45,757 nucleotides of DNA from Chitinophagaceae bacterium. GTDB lineage: Bacteria; Bacteroidota; Bacteroidia; Chitinophagales; Chitinophagaceae. The stretch's first letter is position 1. Each line of letters opens with the position of its first letter. The notes under the pieces are model-generated. The model saw only the letters and a program-made list of their open reading frames with translations. It ran no database searches and was not told the origin of the DNA. The DNA lies in NCBI GenBank assembly GCA_004028765.1, contig SAIX01000139.1:1-45757 (forward strand), given 5' to 3'. Position numbers and translations under genes: made by a program. Positions 7,950 through 16,425 of the stretch are shown in pieces.

Positions 7950-10181
7950 TTATTTAGAAAATTTATTCTTCAGCATACGTAATGCATCTTCCACACTTCT
8001 CTCCTGCATGGGTTTGTTTGTAAGGGGCTTTACAGGGCGGCCCTGGGGTTTTGCCGCTTTCTGAGGGGCTTCTTCCGTTTGTTTGATGGATAATGCGATC
8101 CGTTTTCTGGCCACATCCACTTCCAGTATTTTAACCTGTACTTTCTGTCCGAGTTTTAGTACCTCTGATGGGTCTCCAATGTAGCGATGTGCAATTTCGC
8201 TTACATGCACAAGACCGTCCTGCTTCACACCGATATCAATAAAAGCACCAAAGCGGGTGAGATTGGTTACCACACCCGGTACAATCATCCCAACCTGTGC
8301 ATCTTCAATTTTGTAAATACCCGCGAATTCAAACTGCTCTATTTCGCTGCGCGGATCAAGACCCGGTTTTTTAAGCTCATCAAGGATATCGCGGATCGTT
8401 AACGCTCCAAATAGCTCTGAAGTATATTTTTTGGGATCAATCTCTTTTAACAACACTTCGTTACCGATCATTTCTTTTACCGCTACTCCTGCTTCGGTTG
8501 CTATTTTCTCAACCAGTGGATAAGCTTCCGGGTGAACCGCACTTGCATCGAGCGGGTTTTCGCCTTCTTTGATCCGTAAAAATCCGGCACATTGCTCATA
8601 GGCTTTTGTACCCAGTCTCGGCACTTTCAATAATTGTTCCCTTTTGGTGAAACGGCCGATCTCTGCTCGGTATTTCACAATATTATCAGCGAGAGAAGGC
8701 CCGATACCGCTCACATATCCCAACAGGTGCTTGCTTGCCGTATTCAGGTTCACACCCACATTGTTCACACAGCTCACCACGGTTTGATCAAGTTTTTCTT
8801 TTAAACGGAACTGGTTCACATCGTGCTGGTACTGCCCCACCCCGATACTTTTCGGATCTATCTTCACCAGTTCCGCCAAAGGATCCATCAGCCTGCGGCC
8901 GATGCTTACCGACCCGCGTACTGTAACATCTTCATCCGGAAATTCTTCACGCGCTGTTTCTGAAGCAGAATAAACTGAAGCCCCATCTTCATTTACAAGA
9001 AATACAGGCAACCCCAACGAGAGTTTTTTTATAAACTGCTCCGTTTCCCTTCCCGCCGTACCATCACCGATTGCAAATACCTCGATGCGGTAACGTGCAA
9101 CAAGGTCACGGATCGTTTGTTCACTGCTGTATATCCGGTTGGGCTCATGGATATAGATCAGGGCCGTTTGCAACAGGTCACCTTTTTCATCAAGGCAAAC
9201 CACTTTACAACCCGTTCTGTATCCCGGATCGATGGCGAGTATTCTTTTACTTCCCAATGGGGCACTTAATAAAAGCTGGCGAAGGTTTTCAGCAAATACA
9301 TTGATCGCTTCGTCATCGGCTTTCTGTTTTAACGCAGTCCGGAATTCAGATTCAAGACTTGGCTGTAATAATCTCCGGTATGCATCCCGGATCGCTTTTT
9401 TTACATGTTCCGTAGAAGGGGTTAATGCCTTTACATATTCTTTTTCGAGGATAGCCAATGCATCTTCTTCCATTGGCAAAATATTCATCCGTAAAAAACC
9501 TTCGAGAAATCCCCGCAGTACAGCCAGTATGCGATGCGATGGAATTTTACAAATGGGTTCCGTAAAATCAAAATAGTCTTTGTACTTGATGCCTTCGGTT
9601 TCTTTATCAGTCAGCACTTTGCTTTGCAGTACGGCCTTCTCTTCAAATAATTTTCTCAGTCTTGCGCGCAACTCCGCATTTTCATTCACCATTTCCGCAA
9701 TGATATCCCTGGCTCCCTGCAAAGCATCTTCTGCCGACGCCACCTGTTCCGTTATATATTTACCTGCTTCGACAACAATATCCAATGGCCCCTGTTCCAG
9801 CACCTGCATGGCAAGCGGTTCCAGTCCGTTTTCGCGGGCAGCCTGTGCTTTTGTTTTTCGCTTGGGTTTATAGGGCAGGTAAATATCTTCCAGTTCTGCA
9901 AGTGTAGTGGCGGCATCAAGTTTTCCCTGCAGGTAATCTGTCATCTTACCCTGCTCTGTGATCGATTTTTCGATAAATGTTTTTCTTTCCGCAAATTCCT
10001 TTCTGAATTTCGCTTCTTCCTGTATTTGCACGATCTGCACCTCATCCAGTCCACCCGTTTTATCCTTCCGGTAACGCGCAATAAAAGGTACAGTGGCTCC
10101 TTCGGCAAATAATTCCAATACGGCTTCTACCTGGCGGGTCTGCAGGTTCAGTTTCAAAGCGATCAATGGGGCAAACGACAT
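7950..10181 (-). CDS. tex: Tex-family S1 RNA-binding transcription accessory protein
   Basis: 743-residue cytoplasmic nucleic-acid-binding protein related to Tex/Spt6 core. In order: helical N-terminal domain (VPFIARYRKDKTGGLDEVQ), YqgF/RNase H-like domain (RILAIDPGYRTGCKV), helix-hairpin-helix repeats (LLGYVSGIGPSLADNIVKYR and LLKVPRLGTKAYEQ), and a C-terminal S1 domain (VGMIVPGVVTNLTRFGAFIDIG). A short lysine-rich tail ends the protein. The frame is open further upstream to 10247, but the extra residues are low-complexity Phe-rich and unconserved; the ATG at 10181 matches the family N terminus and was chosen. The gene sits alone between the DsrE-like gene and the exonuclease gene. Confidence 0.95.
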   Translation of the reverse strand: MSFAPLIALKLNLQTRQVEAVLELFAEGATVPFIARYRKDKTGGLDEVQIVQIQEEAKFRKEFAERKTFIEKSITEQGKMTDYLQGKLDAATTLAELEDIYLPYKPKRKTKAQAARENGLEPLAMQVLEQGPLDIVVEAGKYITEQVASAEDALQGARDIIAEMVNENAELRARLRKLFEEKAVLQSKVLTDKETEGIKYKDYFDFTEPICKIPSHRILAVLRGFLEGFLRMNILPMEEDALAILEKEYVKALTPSTEHVKKAIRDAYRRLLQPSLESEFRTALKQKADDEAINVFAENLRQLLLSAPLGSKRILAIDPGYRTGCKVVCLDEKGDLLQTALIYIHEPNRIYSSEQTIRDLVARYRIEVFAIGDGTAGRETEQFIKKLSLGLPVFLVNEDGASVYSASETAREEFPDEDVTVRGSVSIGRRLMDPLAELVKIDPKSIGVGQYQHDVNQFRLKEKLDQTVVSCVNNVGVNLNTASKHLLGYVSGIGPSLADNIVKYRAEIGRFTKREQLLKVPRLGTKAYEQCAGFLRIKEGENPLDASAVHPEAYPLVEKIATEAGVAVKEMIGNEVLLKEIDPKKYTSELFGALTIRDILDELKKPGLDPRSEIEQFEFAGIYKIEDAQVGMIVPGVVTNLTRFGAFIDIGVKQDGLVHVSEIAHRYIGDPSEVLKLGQKVQVKILEVDVARKRIALSIKQTEEAPQKAAKPQGRPVKPLTNKPMQERSVEDALRMLKNKFSK

Positions 10182-10285
10182 AATGAGTCTCTTTTGTGAG
10201 CAGGGCGGCGAAAGTAAGTGAGAGATGAAAAAGAAAAAAGAAAACAATTGTCAACAATGCTTGGCAAAATGCAGGCTCTTCCTTA

Positions 10286-11596
10286 TTACAGGCGAACCAC
10301 TTTATGCGGGTATCGTTCCGCGAAATTCCGGATCATCGATTTCAGTACTTCGTTCTCGGGGTAAGCAGTGAGTTTTGTTTTGATCTCATCAACGGCATTC
10401 ACTTCAATATGCTTGGGCAAATGGCCCATACCATAAAACTTTCCTTCTTCCACCAGCACACACCCTTCTTTATCACGGATCACAAAAGTTTCTTTTTGCG
10501 ATTCAATCCATTCAAGTGCCGCTTCCACATTGCGGTTGTACAAAACCACATCGGGCAATTCACCCCGCTCCGACTGGTCAAGAAAACAAAGTACGGGGTT
10601 CAGTTCAAATTCCCGCACCAGTTTCCATAAAGTGCGGTGCGCATCCACCAGCATCGAAAAACTGGCAACAGGCGTGGAATGTTTTTGCTTTTTATCGATG
10701 GCGAGCCTGCGGTATCCTTTGCTGTCCTCAAAATGATAAATGCCCCATAGCTGCTCATATCTTTTCTGGCTTTTATTAAAAACGGGCCAAAGCCTTTTGA
10801 TCTCCACACTTTCCAGTAAGGATGCGATAAATTCAGTTGGGGTGGTCGCATGTGTTACGGAATAAATGCTCCGCAAAAAATCCTGTCTTTTTTTGGATAC
10901 ATCGAGCCCGGTAAAATGACTGATCACCCGCTTCCGGATATTTTTTGCTTTTCCCACATACACGATCTTCCCTTTCTGGTCGTGGAAATAATATACCCCC
11001 GGTTCCATAGGCAATTCTTTCACATACGATTCAGGGAGATTGGGCGGCAGTATCTGTCCCTTACTTTCCTTTTTCAACATTTCCCTGATCAGGGTGGCGC
11101 CGTTGTTTTTCAATACCAGGTCGAGTACCTGGCTGGTAGCGAAGGCATCGCCGCCGGCTCGGTGCCGGTTTGAAATGGTAATCCCCAGTTCGCGGCAAAG
11201 ACTGCCCAACCCGTATTTCCGGAAACCCGGGAACACCTTCCGGCTTAGGCGGATGGTACAGAGTTTAGGGGTTTGCAGGTGAAACCCGGCCTGCTGCAAA
11301 TGGTATTTTACAAAGGAGTAATCAAAGTTTACATTGTGGGCAACAAATACCCTGTCTTTGAGCAGGTTATAAATATTTGGCGCCACTTCGGCAAAATCCG
11401 GGGCGGCAGCGGCCATCGCATCCGTAATGCCGGTCATGTTTACAATAAAGGGCGGAATAGCCTGGTGCGGGTTTACCAGGGTTTCATAACGGCCTTCCAC
11501 TTCTTCCCCGTTATGCAATACGATCGCGATCTCGGTGATGCCGTGCTGTTCGGGAAAGCCCCCCGTGGTTTCTATATCTACAACTGCAAACTGCAT
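10286..11596 (-). CDS. DEDDh exonuclease fused to a UvrC/Cho-like GIY-YIG nuclease domain
   Basis: Two-nuclease fusion of about 436 residues. Residues 1-165 are a DnaQ-type 3'-5' exonuclease: VVDIETTGG (ExoI), HNVNFDY (ExoII) and HRAGGDAF (ExoIII, DEDDh histidine). Around residues 195-280 is a GIY-YIG domain (MEPGVYYFHDQKGKIVYVGKAKNIRKR) like UvrC/Cho N termini. The remaining ~150 residues are of unknown fold. The same architecture is known in other phyla (mycobacterial Rv2191 type), suggesting a DNA-repair role, but I know of no settled function. The reading frame allows a GTG two codons earlier (11602); the ATG at 11596 was preferred. A TAATTTG box ends only five bases before this ATG, so the mRNA may be nearly leaderless. 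Confidence 0.88.
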   Translation of the reverse strand: MQFAVVDIETTGGFPEQHGITEIAIVLHNGEEVEGRYETLVNPHQAIPPFIVNMTGITDAMAAAAPDFAEVAPNIYNLLKDRVFVAHNVNFDYSFVKYHLQQAGFHLQTPKLCTIRLSRKVFPGFRKYGLGSLCRELGITISNRHRAGGDAFATSQVLDLVLKNNGATLIREMLKKESKGQILPPNLPESYVKELPMEPGVYYFHDQKGKIVYVGKAKNIRKRVISHFTGLDVSKKRQDFLRSIYSVTHATTPTEFIASLLESVEIKRLWPVFNKSQKRYEQLWGIYHFEDSKGYRRLAIDKKQKHSTPVASFSMLVDAHRTLWKLVREFELNPVLCFLDQSERGELPDVVLYNRNVEAALEWIESQKETFVIRDKEGCVLVEEGKFYGMGHLPKHIEVNAVDEIKTKLTAYPENEVLKSMIRNFAERYPHKVVRL

Positions 11597-11611
11597 GTGC
11601 ACAAATTAGCC

Positions 11612-11642
11612 TTGCAAATTCGTGTTTTACAAGATAATTTTA
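11612..11642 (+). promoter_or_regulatory. Candidate promoter for the small membrane peptide
   Basis: TTG at 11612-11614, a 20-base spacer and TAATTTTA at 11635-11642 (7/8 match to TAnnTTTG) give a properly spaced Bacteroidota -33/-7 pair, upstream of the small ORF at 11751. Confidence 0.35.
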
Positions 11643-11750
11643 GGGGAAAGTTTTAGAAAGATCCAATATCTCCCGGGAAGCCCTGTTGAGCAACTGACGA
11701 TCGGTTTCCCCCGGAAGCGGCAAATCGTATCACCCGTAATACTAATTGCT

Positions 11751-11876
11751 ATGGATCAAACCGGACACCATCAGGAGATCAATGAGAAAAAGATCCTGAC
11801 CATCGGAGGGATCATCATTGTAATTGTGATCGCCCTGATCTCTTATTTCGAATGGCGGGGACGCACGGGCAGTTAA
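11751..11876 (+). CDS. Predicted 41-residue single-pass membrane peptide
   Basis: Short ORF starting ATG at 11751 and encoding a charged N terminus (MDQTGHHQEINEKK), one hydrophobic segment (residues ~15-32, rich in Ile/Val/Gly) and a short basic tail (WRGRTGS). The layout is that of a small inner-membrane protein. A properly spaced candidate promoter lies ~110 bases upstream, and a small U-loop hairpin (GGGAT/ATCCC, 11924-11940) follows. No family recognised; could be spurious, though the clean transmembrane segment argues for a gene. Confidence 0.5.
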   Translation: MDQTGHHQEINEKKILTIGGIIIVIVIALISYFEWRGRTGS

Positions 11877-12087
11877 GCCTGGCACCTATCTGTCGAATAA
11901 GTTCTGCTCCTGAAAACAGGTCCGGGATTTTTTTTATCCCTGCTGTAATAAAAAACAGGATACTGCTACCCATAAATTTGATTGCCGCCTGTAACTTTTC
12001 TTTTATCGTTACGTTAGCTATTATTAACAATGATTAACCACCCGTCACGAAAACGGACGTTAATTTTACCATCGATATTGAACCGCT

Positions 12088-12333
12088 ATGAAACGCATTT
12101 TCGCCCTGTTTACCATCCTCCTGCTTACAGCCTGCAGTTCTCCTGCCGGTAAGGCCGTAGGGCAACTCGGCAAAAAAGTGAAGCAATGCTGTACAACGGT
12201 TTGTATCAAAAAAGACAAAGAGGGTTCCTGCGATGCATCCCCCTTAAGCATAAGCAGCTCCGAAAAAACCATCCTTCCCGAACTGCCGGCTTCACTCCAG
12301 GAAGTGGTGAGCAGTGAAATGCTTACCTGGTAA
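12088..12333 (+). CDS. Small Cys-rich lipoprotein
   Basis: 81 residues. A signal peptide ends in a clear lipobox (LLLTAC, lipidated C16), so the mature protein is anchored to a membrane. The mature part contains a cysteine cluster C34, C35, C39 and C48 in a Lys-rich stretch, which could bind metal or form disulfides. No known family. A perfect TAAATTTG box at 11973-11980 lies 107 bases upstream; a 7/8 box (TAATTTTA) at 12062-12069 is closer. It is followed 116 bases later by valS, which appears to have its own promoter. Confidence 0.7.
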   Translation: MKRIFALFTILLLTACSSPAGKAVGQLGKKVKQCCTTVCIKKDKEGSCDASPLSISSSEKTILPELPASLQEVVSSEMLTW

Positions 12334-12380
12334 TGGCCTGATCCATCGATCTGTTCCTTCATCGTTCCGGCTTCTTTCCG

Positions 12381-12388
12381 TACCTTTG
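12381..12388 (+). promoter_or_regulatory. Candidate -7 box for valS
   Basis: TACCTTTG, exact TAnnTTTG match, 61 bases before the valS ATG. No T-box-like leader was recognised. No clear -33 element was seen. Confidence 0.5.
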
Positions 12389-12449
12389 CAGCCCTCTGAA
12401 TACCTGCACTTAACAACGCAAAAGGTATTCTGCAACAAGCAAGATCGCA

Positions 12450-15077
12450 ATGGAACTGAGCAAGAATTTTCTTCCAAACGAAACAGAAGCCAGGTGGTAT
12501 GAACACTGGCTGCAGAAAGGCTATTTCAACAGCAAACCCGATGGGCGTGAAGCTTACACTGTGGTGATTCCCCCGCCAAATGTAACCGGTGTGCTGCACA
12601 TGGGTCATTGCCTCAACAATACCATCCAGGATATCCTGATCAGGCGGGCACGCAAACAGGGAAAAAATGCCTGCTGGGTTCCGGGCACCGACCATGCTTC
12701 CATCGCCACTGAAGCAAAAGTGGTCGCCATGCTGCGCGAAAGAGGCATCACAAAATCATCACTGAGCAGGGAAGAATTTCTGAACTATGCCTGGGAATGG
12801 AAAGAAAAATATGGCGGCATCATCCTTCAGCAACTGAAGAAACTGGGATGCAGTCTGGACTGGGACCGCACTTCTTTCACCATGGACAAAGACTATTACG
12901 AATCGGTCATAAAAGTTTTTGTCGATCTCTATAACAAAGGCCTGATCTACCGAGGTAAACGCATGATCAACTGGGATGTAAAGGCTTTGACGGCATTGAG
13001 TGATGAGGAAGTGATCTATAAGGAAGTACAGAGCAAACTCTATCATTTGCGATACCGGATTGATGGTACGGCTGATGAATATATCACGATCGCAACTGTA
13101 AGACCTGAAACGATATTAGGGGATACAGCCATTTGTGTGAACCCATCCGATGAAAGATACAAACACCTGCATGGTAAATATGCATTGGTTCCGTTGATCA
13201 ACCGCCGGATACCGATCATTGCAGACGACTATGTTGCGATTGATTTCGGAACAGGCGCATTAAAGGTTACGCCTGCGCATGATATGAACGATTACCAGCT
13301 GGGGCAGAAATACAATCTTGAAGTGATTGATACGATGAACGATGACGGAACCATGAGTGAAGCCGCGCAGTTGTTCATCGGGGAAGATCGTTTTGAAGTA
13401 CGTAAAAAAATTGTTCCGCAACTGGAAGCAGCAGGGCACCTGGTAAAAATGGAAGAATACACCAACCAGGTAGGTTTCAGCGAACGCACTGATGCCGTAG
13501 TGGAACCGCGATTGAGTTTACAGTGGTGGGTAAGCATGAAGAAAATTTCAGAACCTGCCCTGAAAGCAGTGATGGAAAACGAAATTGCTTTTCATCCCGC
13601 TAAATTCAAAAATCTTTACAGGCACTGGATGGAGAACATCAAGGACTGGTGTATCAGCCGCCAGTTGTGGTGGGGGCACCGCATACCGGCTTATTATGCA
13701 CCCGATGGTTCTTTCGCAGTGACAGCCAGTAAAGAATCCGCTTTTGCAGAACTGAAACAAAAAAACACTTCCCTCACTATCGACGAATTACGGCAGGATG
13801 AGGATTGTCTCGACACATGGTTCTCCAGCTGGCTCTGGCCCTTTGAAGTATTCAAAGGTTTATCCGATCCCGGCAATGCGGAAGTGAACTATTATTATCC
13901 CACCAACACACTGGTAACTGCACCGGAAATTATTTTCTTCTGGGTGGCGAGGATGATCATGGCGGGAGAAGAATATATGGGCAAGATTCCTTTCAGGGAT
14001 GTTTATTTCACAGGGATCGTTCGTGATAAACTGGGAAGAAAAATGAGCAAGAGCCTTGGTAACTCGCCCGATCTGCTCGCTTTGATTGACCAGTACGGCG
14101 CCGATGCAGTTCGTTTCGGCATCATGATCGCATCGCCTGCAGGGAATGATATCCTCTTTGATGAATCTGCCCTCGAACAGGGAAGAAATTTCAACAACAA
14201 ACTCTGGAATGCGCTGAAGCTTGTGAAAATGTGGGAAGGAAGAAAGAGCGGGGATGCAGAATCAACAATCACAACACAACATTTCGCCCTCAACTGGTTC
14301 TCCCACCGCCTTAACAAGGTGAAAGCAGAAGTGGAAGAGATGATGCAGCAATTCCGGCTGAGTGAAGCATTGAAAACCATTTACTCACTGATATGGGATG
14401 ATTTCTGCAGCTGGTACCTCGAATGGGTAAAGCCTGGTTTTGAACAGCCCATCGAAAAGGAAGTGTACGAAAAAACAGTTCACTTCTTTGAGGAACTGAT
14501 GGAACTGTTACATCCTTTTATGCCATTTATTACCGAAGAGATTTTTCACCTCCTCCGTGATAAGAAAGAAGACCTGACGGTTAAACAGTACAGCGGTATT
14601 CAACCGCATGATGCATCCGTGCTTGCTTCAGGTGAATTACTTAAACGGGTAATTTCCGCGCTGCGGGATGCAAGGAATAAAAACCAGGTCAAACCCAGGG
14701 ATATTATCAGCCTTTCGATCCAGAGTGAAAACCACAATGGATATATGGCCATTGAAGAGATATTAAAGAAGCAGGTAAATGCAGATGCCGTAAATTTTAC
14801 AGATACTGCAGTTGCACAAAGCATTGTGGTAAACGTAGAGAAAGACAAATTTTACATCAGCTCAGAAAAGCAGGTGGATACGGCTGGATTAAAAGCTGAA
14901 CTCGAAAAAGACCTCGCATACCAGCAGCAATTTCTTGAATCGGTCAGCAAAAAATTATCTAATGAACGGTTTGTGCAGAATGCCAAACCCGAAGTGGTGG
15001 CACTCGAGCGGAAAAAACAGGCCGATGCGGAAGCAAGGATCAAAACCATTCAGGAAAGCTTACAAAATCTTGGCTGA
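12450..15077 (+). CDS. valS: Valine-tRNA ligase
   Basis: Class I aminoacyl-tRNA synthetase charging tRNA-Val in the cytoplasm; 875 residues, normal length. Signature PPPNVTGVLHMGH contains the HIGH-type motif (HMGH, 50-53). The editing (CP1) domain includes TVRPETILGDTA and GTGALKVTPAHD. KMSKS is at 531-535. The anticodon-binding domain follows, and the last ~65 residues form the ValS-specific coiled-coil arm rich in Glu/Lys. All catalytic landmarks are intact. The start ATG opens with ELSKNFLP, as in homologues. The stop codon overlaps the start of the next gene by one base (TGATG), implying translational coupling to the PAP2 phosphatase. Confidence 0.98.
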   Translation: MELSKNFLPNETEARWYEHWLQKGYFNSKPDGREAYTVVIPPPNVTGVLHMGHCLNNTIQDILIRRARKQGKNACWVPGTDHASIATEAKVVAMLRERGITKSSLSREEFLNYAWEWKEKYGGIILQQLKKLGCSLDWDRTSFTMDKDYYESVIKVFVDLYNKGLIYRGKRMINWDVKALTALSDEEVIYKEVQSKLYHLRYRIDGTADEYITIATVRPETILGDTAICVNPSDERYKHLHGKYALVPLINRRIPIIADDYVAIDFGTGALKVTPAHDMNDYQLGQKYNLEVIDTMNDDGTMSEAAQLFIGEDRFEVRKKIVPQLEAAGHLVKMEEYTNQVGFSERTDAVVEPRLSLQWWVSMKKISEPALKAVMENEIAFHPAKFKNLYRHWMENIKDWCISRQLWWGHRIPAYYAPDGSFAVTASKESAFAELKQKNTSLTIDELRQDEDCLDTWFSSWLWPFEVFKGLSDPGNAEVNYYYPTNTLVTAPEIIFFWVARMIMAGEEYMGKIPFRDVYFTGIVRDKLGRKMSKSLGNSPDLLALIDQYGADAVRFGIMIASPAGNDILFDESALEQGRNFNNKLWNALKLVKMWEGRKSGDAESTITTQHFALNWFSHRLNKVKAEVEEMMQQFRLSEALKTIYSLIWDDFCSWYLEWVKPGFEQPIEKEVYEKTVHFFEELMELLHPFMPFITEEIFHLLRDKKEDLTVKQYSGIQPHDASVLASGELLKRVISALRDARNKNQVKPRDIISLSIQSENHNGYMAIEEILKKQVNADAVNFTDTAVAQSIVVNVEKDKFYISSEKQVDTAGLKAELEKDLAYQQQFLESVSKKLSNERFVQNAKPEVVALERKKQADAEARIKTIQESLQNLG

Positions 15078-15664
15078 TGAAAAATATTTTGTTGCCCGCA
15101 ATATTACTTGCCTGTTCTTTCGGGGGTAATGCACAGAACTGGGATATCAACCTGCTGAAAAATATCAACCCGCAACAACCCAACAATGGTACCTGGCAAA
15201 GATTTTCTTCATCTGCCGAGCCATTAGCAATTGCCATCCCATCTGTATTGTTGATTAAGAGCCTGGCCGATAAAGACAGTATTTTGAAAAACCGTTCACT
15301 CGAAATGCTGGGGAGTGTCGTGATTGCCGCAGTGGCTACAGAAGCCTTAAAAATTGTTGTAAACCGCCAGCGCCCCTATGAAAAATATCCGCTGGATGTC
15401 TTTCCTTATGATGCGTCTGAAAAAGGAAAATCTTTCCCTTCCGCGCATACTTCCCTTGCTTTTTCAACAGCCACTTCTGTTTCACTTTCTTATCGAAAAT
15501 GGTACATTACCATTCCTGCATTTGCCTGGGCAACCGGTGTTGGCTATTCGCGTTTGTATCTCGGTGAACATTATCCTTCTGATGTTTTGGCGGGCGCCTT
15601 AGTCGGAACCGGCAGTGCCCTCCTCGCCCACTGGCTGAATAAAAAATATTTCCGGAGAAGGTAG
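15077..15664 (+). CDS. PAP2-family membrane phosphatase, coupled to valS
   Basis: 195 residues. Signal-like N terminus (ends GNAQ) and hydrophobic segments typical of type-2 phosphatidic-acid phosphatases. The three PAP2 motifs are complete: K92...RP at 99-100, PSAHTS at 121-126, and SRLYLGEHYPSD at 158-169. These phosphatases remove phosphate from lipid phosphates (phosphatidic acid, undecaprenyl-PP or similar) at the membrane; the substrate cannot be told from sequence. The start ATG overlaps the valS TGA by one base, so the two are translationally coupled, an unexpected partner for a tRNA synthetase. A repeat-rich gap follows. Confidence 0.9.
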   Translation: MKNILLPAILLACSFGGNAQNWDINLLKNINPQQPNNGTWQRFSSSAEPLAIAIPSVLLIKSLADKDSILKNRSLEMLGSVVIAAVATEALKIVVNRQRPYEKYPLDVFPYDASEKGKSFPSAHTSLAFSTATSVSLSYRKWYITIPAFAWATGVGYSRLYLGEHYPSDVLAGALVGTGSALLAHWLNKKYFRRR

Positions 15665-15803
15665 TTTAATTGTTTATTGGTTTATTGGTTCGTTTGTCTA
15701 TTCGTTTATAGGTGCCGTTTTCATAAGCCCTGCCCACCAAAGACCAAAAGCCAAAGACCAACCCCCACCCGACTAATAAACAATTAAACCAATCAACTAA
15801 TTT
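15665..15803. repeat. Intergenic low-complexity repeat with distal inverted arms
   Basis: Non-coding gap between PAP2 and the Lrp gene. TTAATTGTTTATT (15666-15678) has a perfect 13-base reverse complement AATAAACAATTAA (15775-15787). Between them are reiterated words (TTTATTGG, CGTTT, CCAAAGACCAAAAGCC). It could fold into a long cruciform/hairpin and act as a shared 3' end for the two convergent genes. Not a transposon: no ORF. Confidence 0.55.
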
Positions 15804-15805
15804 CA

Positions 15806-16306
15806 CTAATGCACCAGCACATGGGTTTGCTTGATCACCCCCATCACAAAAACGCTCTGTACATGCCCGAGGTTTTCGGCCTGGCTTAGTTTGTTCACAT
15901 GGAAATCATAATAAGCATCCATACTTTCGGCCACCACTTTCAGCATAAAATCAAATTCACCGGAGATATTATAGCATTCGATCACTTCGGGCATAGCCAT
16001 GATATCTTTGATAAATTTGGCGCCCGCATTCCGGTTATGCTGTTTCAGCGATACATAACAGATCACCATCAATCCCTTCCTCACTTTTGAATGATCCAGC
16101 AGGGTGGCGTACTGCCGTATCACACCCGACTCTTCCAGCCGCTTGATTCTTTCGTGCACGGGTGTGGTACTGAGATGCACTTTATCTGAGATTTCCTTTA
16201 CGGTAGCCCTGGCATTGTGCTGCAACACACGCAGAATGGCGAGATCCTTTTCATCAAGTGCTGGCATGCCGGTAGTGGAATCGGCTGTTTGTATGCTTTT
16301 TGACAT
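15806..16306 (-). CDS. Lrp/AsnC-family transcriptional regulator
   Basis: 166 residues. The N-terminal winged helix-turn-helix (LDEKDLAILRVLQHNARATVKEI, then LSTTPVHERIKRLEESGVI) begins near residue 17; the C-terminal RAM/AsnC ligand-binding domain (GLMVICYVSL, VIECYNISGEFDFMLKVVAESM) forms the oligomer and senses amino acids in relatives. Located divergently from ahcY with 119 bases between, so it may control ahcY, itself, or both; the ligand cannot be read from sequence. A perfect -7 box lies just upstream. The N-terminal 15 residues are a variable Ser/Thr-rich extension. Confidence 0.92.
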   Translation of the reverse strand: MSKSIQTADSTTGMPALDEKDLAILRVLQHNARATVKEISDKVHLSTTPVHERIKRLEESGVIRQYATLLDHSKVRKGLMVICYVSLKQHNRNAGAKFIKDIMAMPEVIECYNISGEFDFMLKVVAESMDAYYDFHVNKLSQAENLGHVQSVFVMGVIKQTHVLVH

Positions 16307-16329
16307 TACGAAATCACATTTTATTCTAT

Positions 16330-16337
16330 CAAAGTTA
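16330..16337 (-). promoter_or_regulatory. Candidate -7 box for the Lrp/AsnC gene
   Basis: Reads TAACTTTG on the minus strand, exact TAnnTTTG match, 23 bases before the regulator's ATG. Confidence 0.5.
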
Positions 16338-16361
16338 CCTAAAACTACTATTTTGTTCTAA

Positions 16362-16387
16362 ATAAAATAATAATTATAGTATTTTAT
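16362..16387. promoter_or_regulatory. AT-rich dyad in the lrp/ahcY divergent gap
   Basis: ATAAAATA (16362-16369) and TATTTTAT (16380-16387) are perfect inverted 8-mers with a 10-base spacer. They sit immediately upstream of the ahcY -7 box and between the two divergent promoters, the usual place for an Lrp-type operator. Dyads in AT-rich DNA arise by chance, so confidence is limited. Confidence 0.35.
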
Positions 16388-16397
16388 CCTGCATTAT

Positions 16398-16405
16398 TAG
16401 CTTTG
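16398..16405 (+). promoter_or_regulatory. Candidate -7 box for ahcY; decides start
   Basis: TAGCTTTG, exact TAnnTTTG match. Transcription would begin near 16412, after the in-frame GTG at 16405, so the ATG at 16426 is the likely start. Confidence 0.55.
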
Positions 16406-16425
16406 TGCACGATAAAAAACCAAAT

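Noticed and set aside
12066..12695. 209-residue minus-strand open frame
   Set aside because: Antisense to the lipoprotein and the valS N terminus, both well supported.
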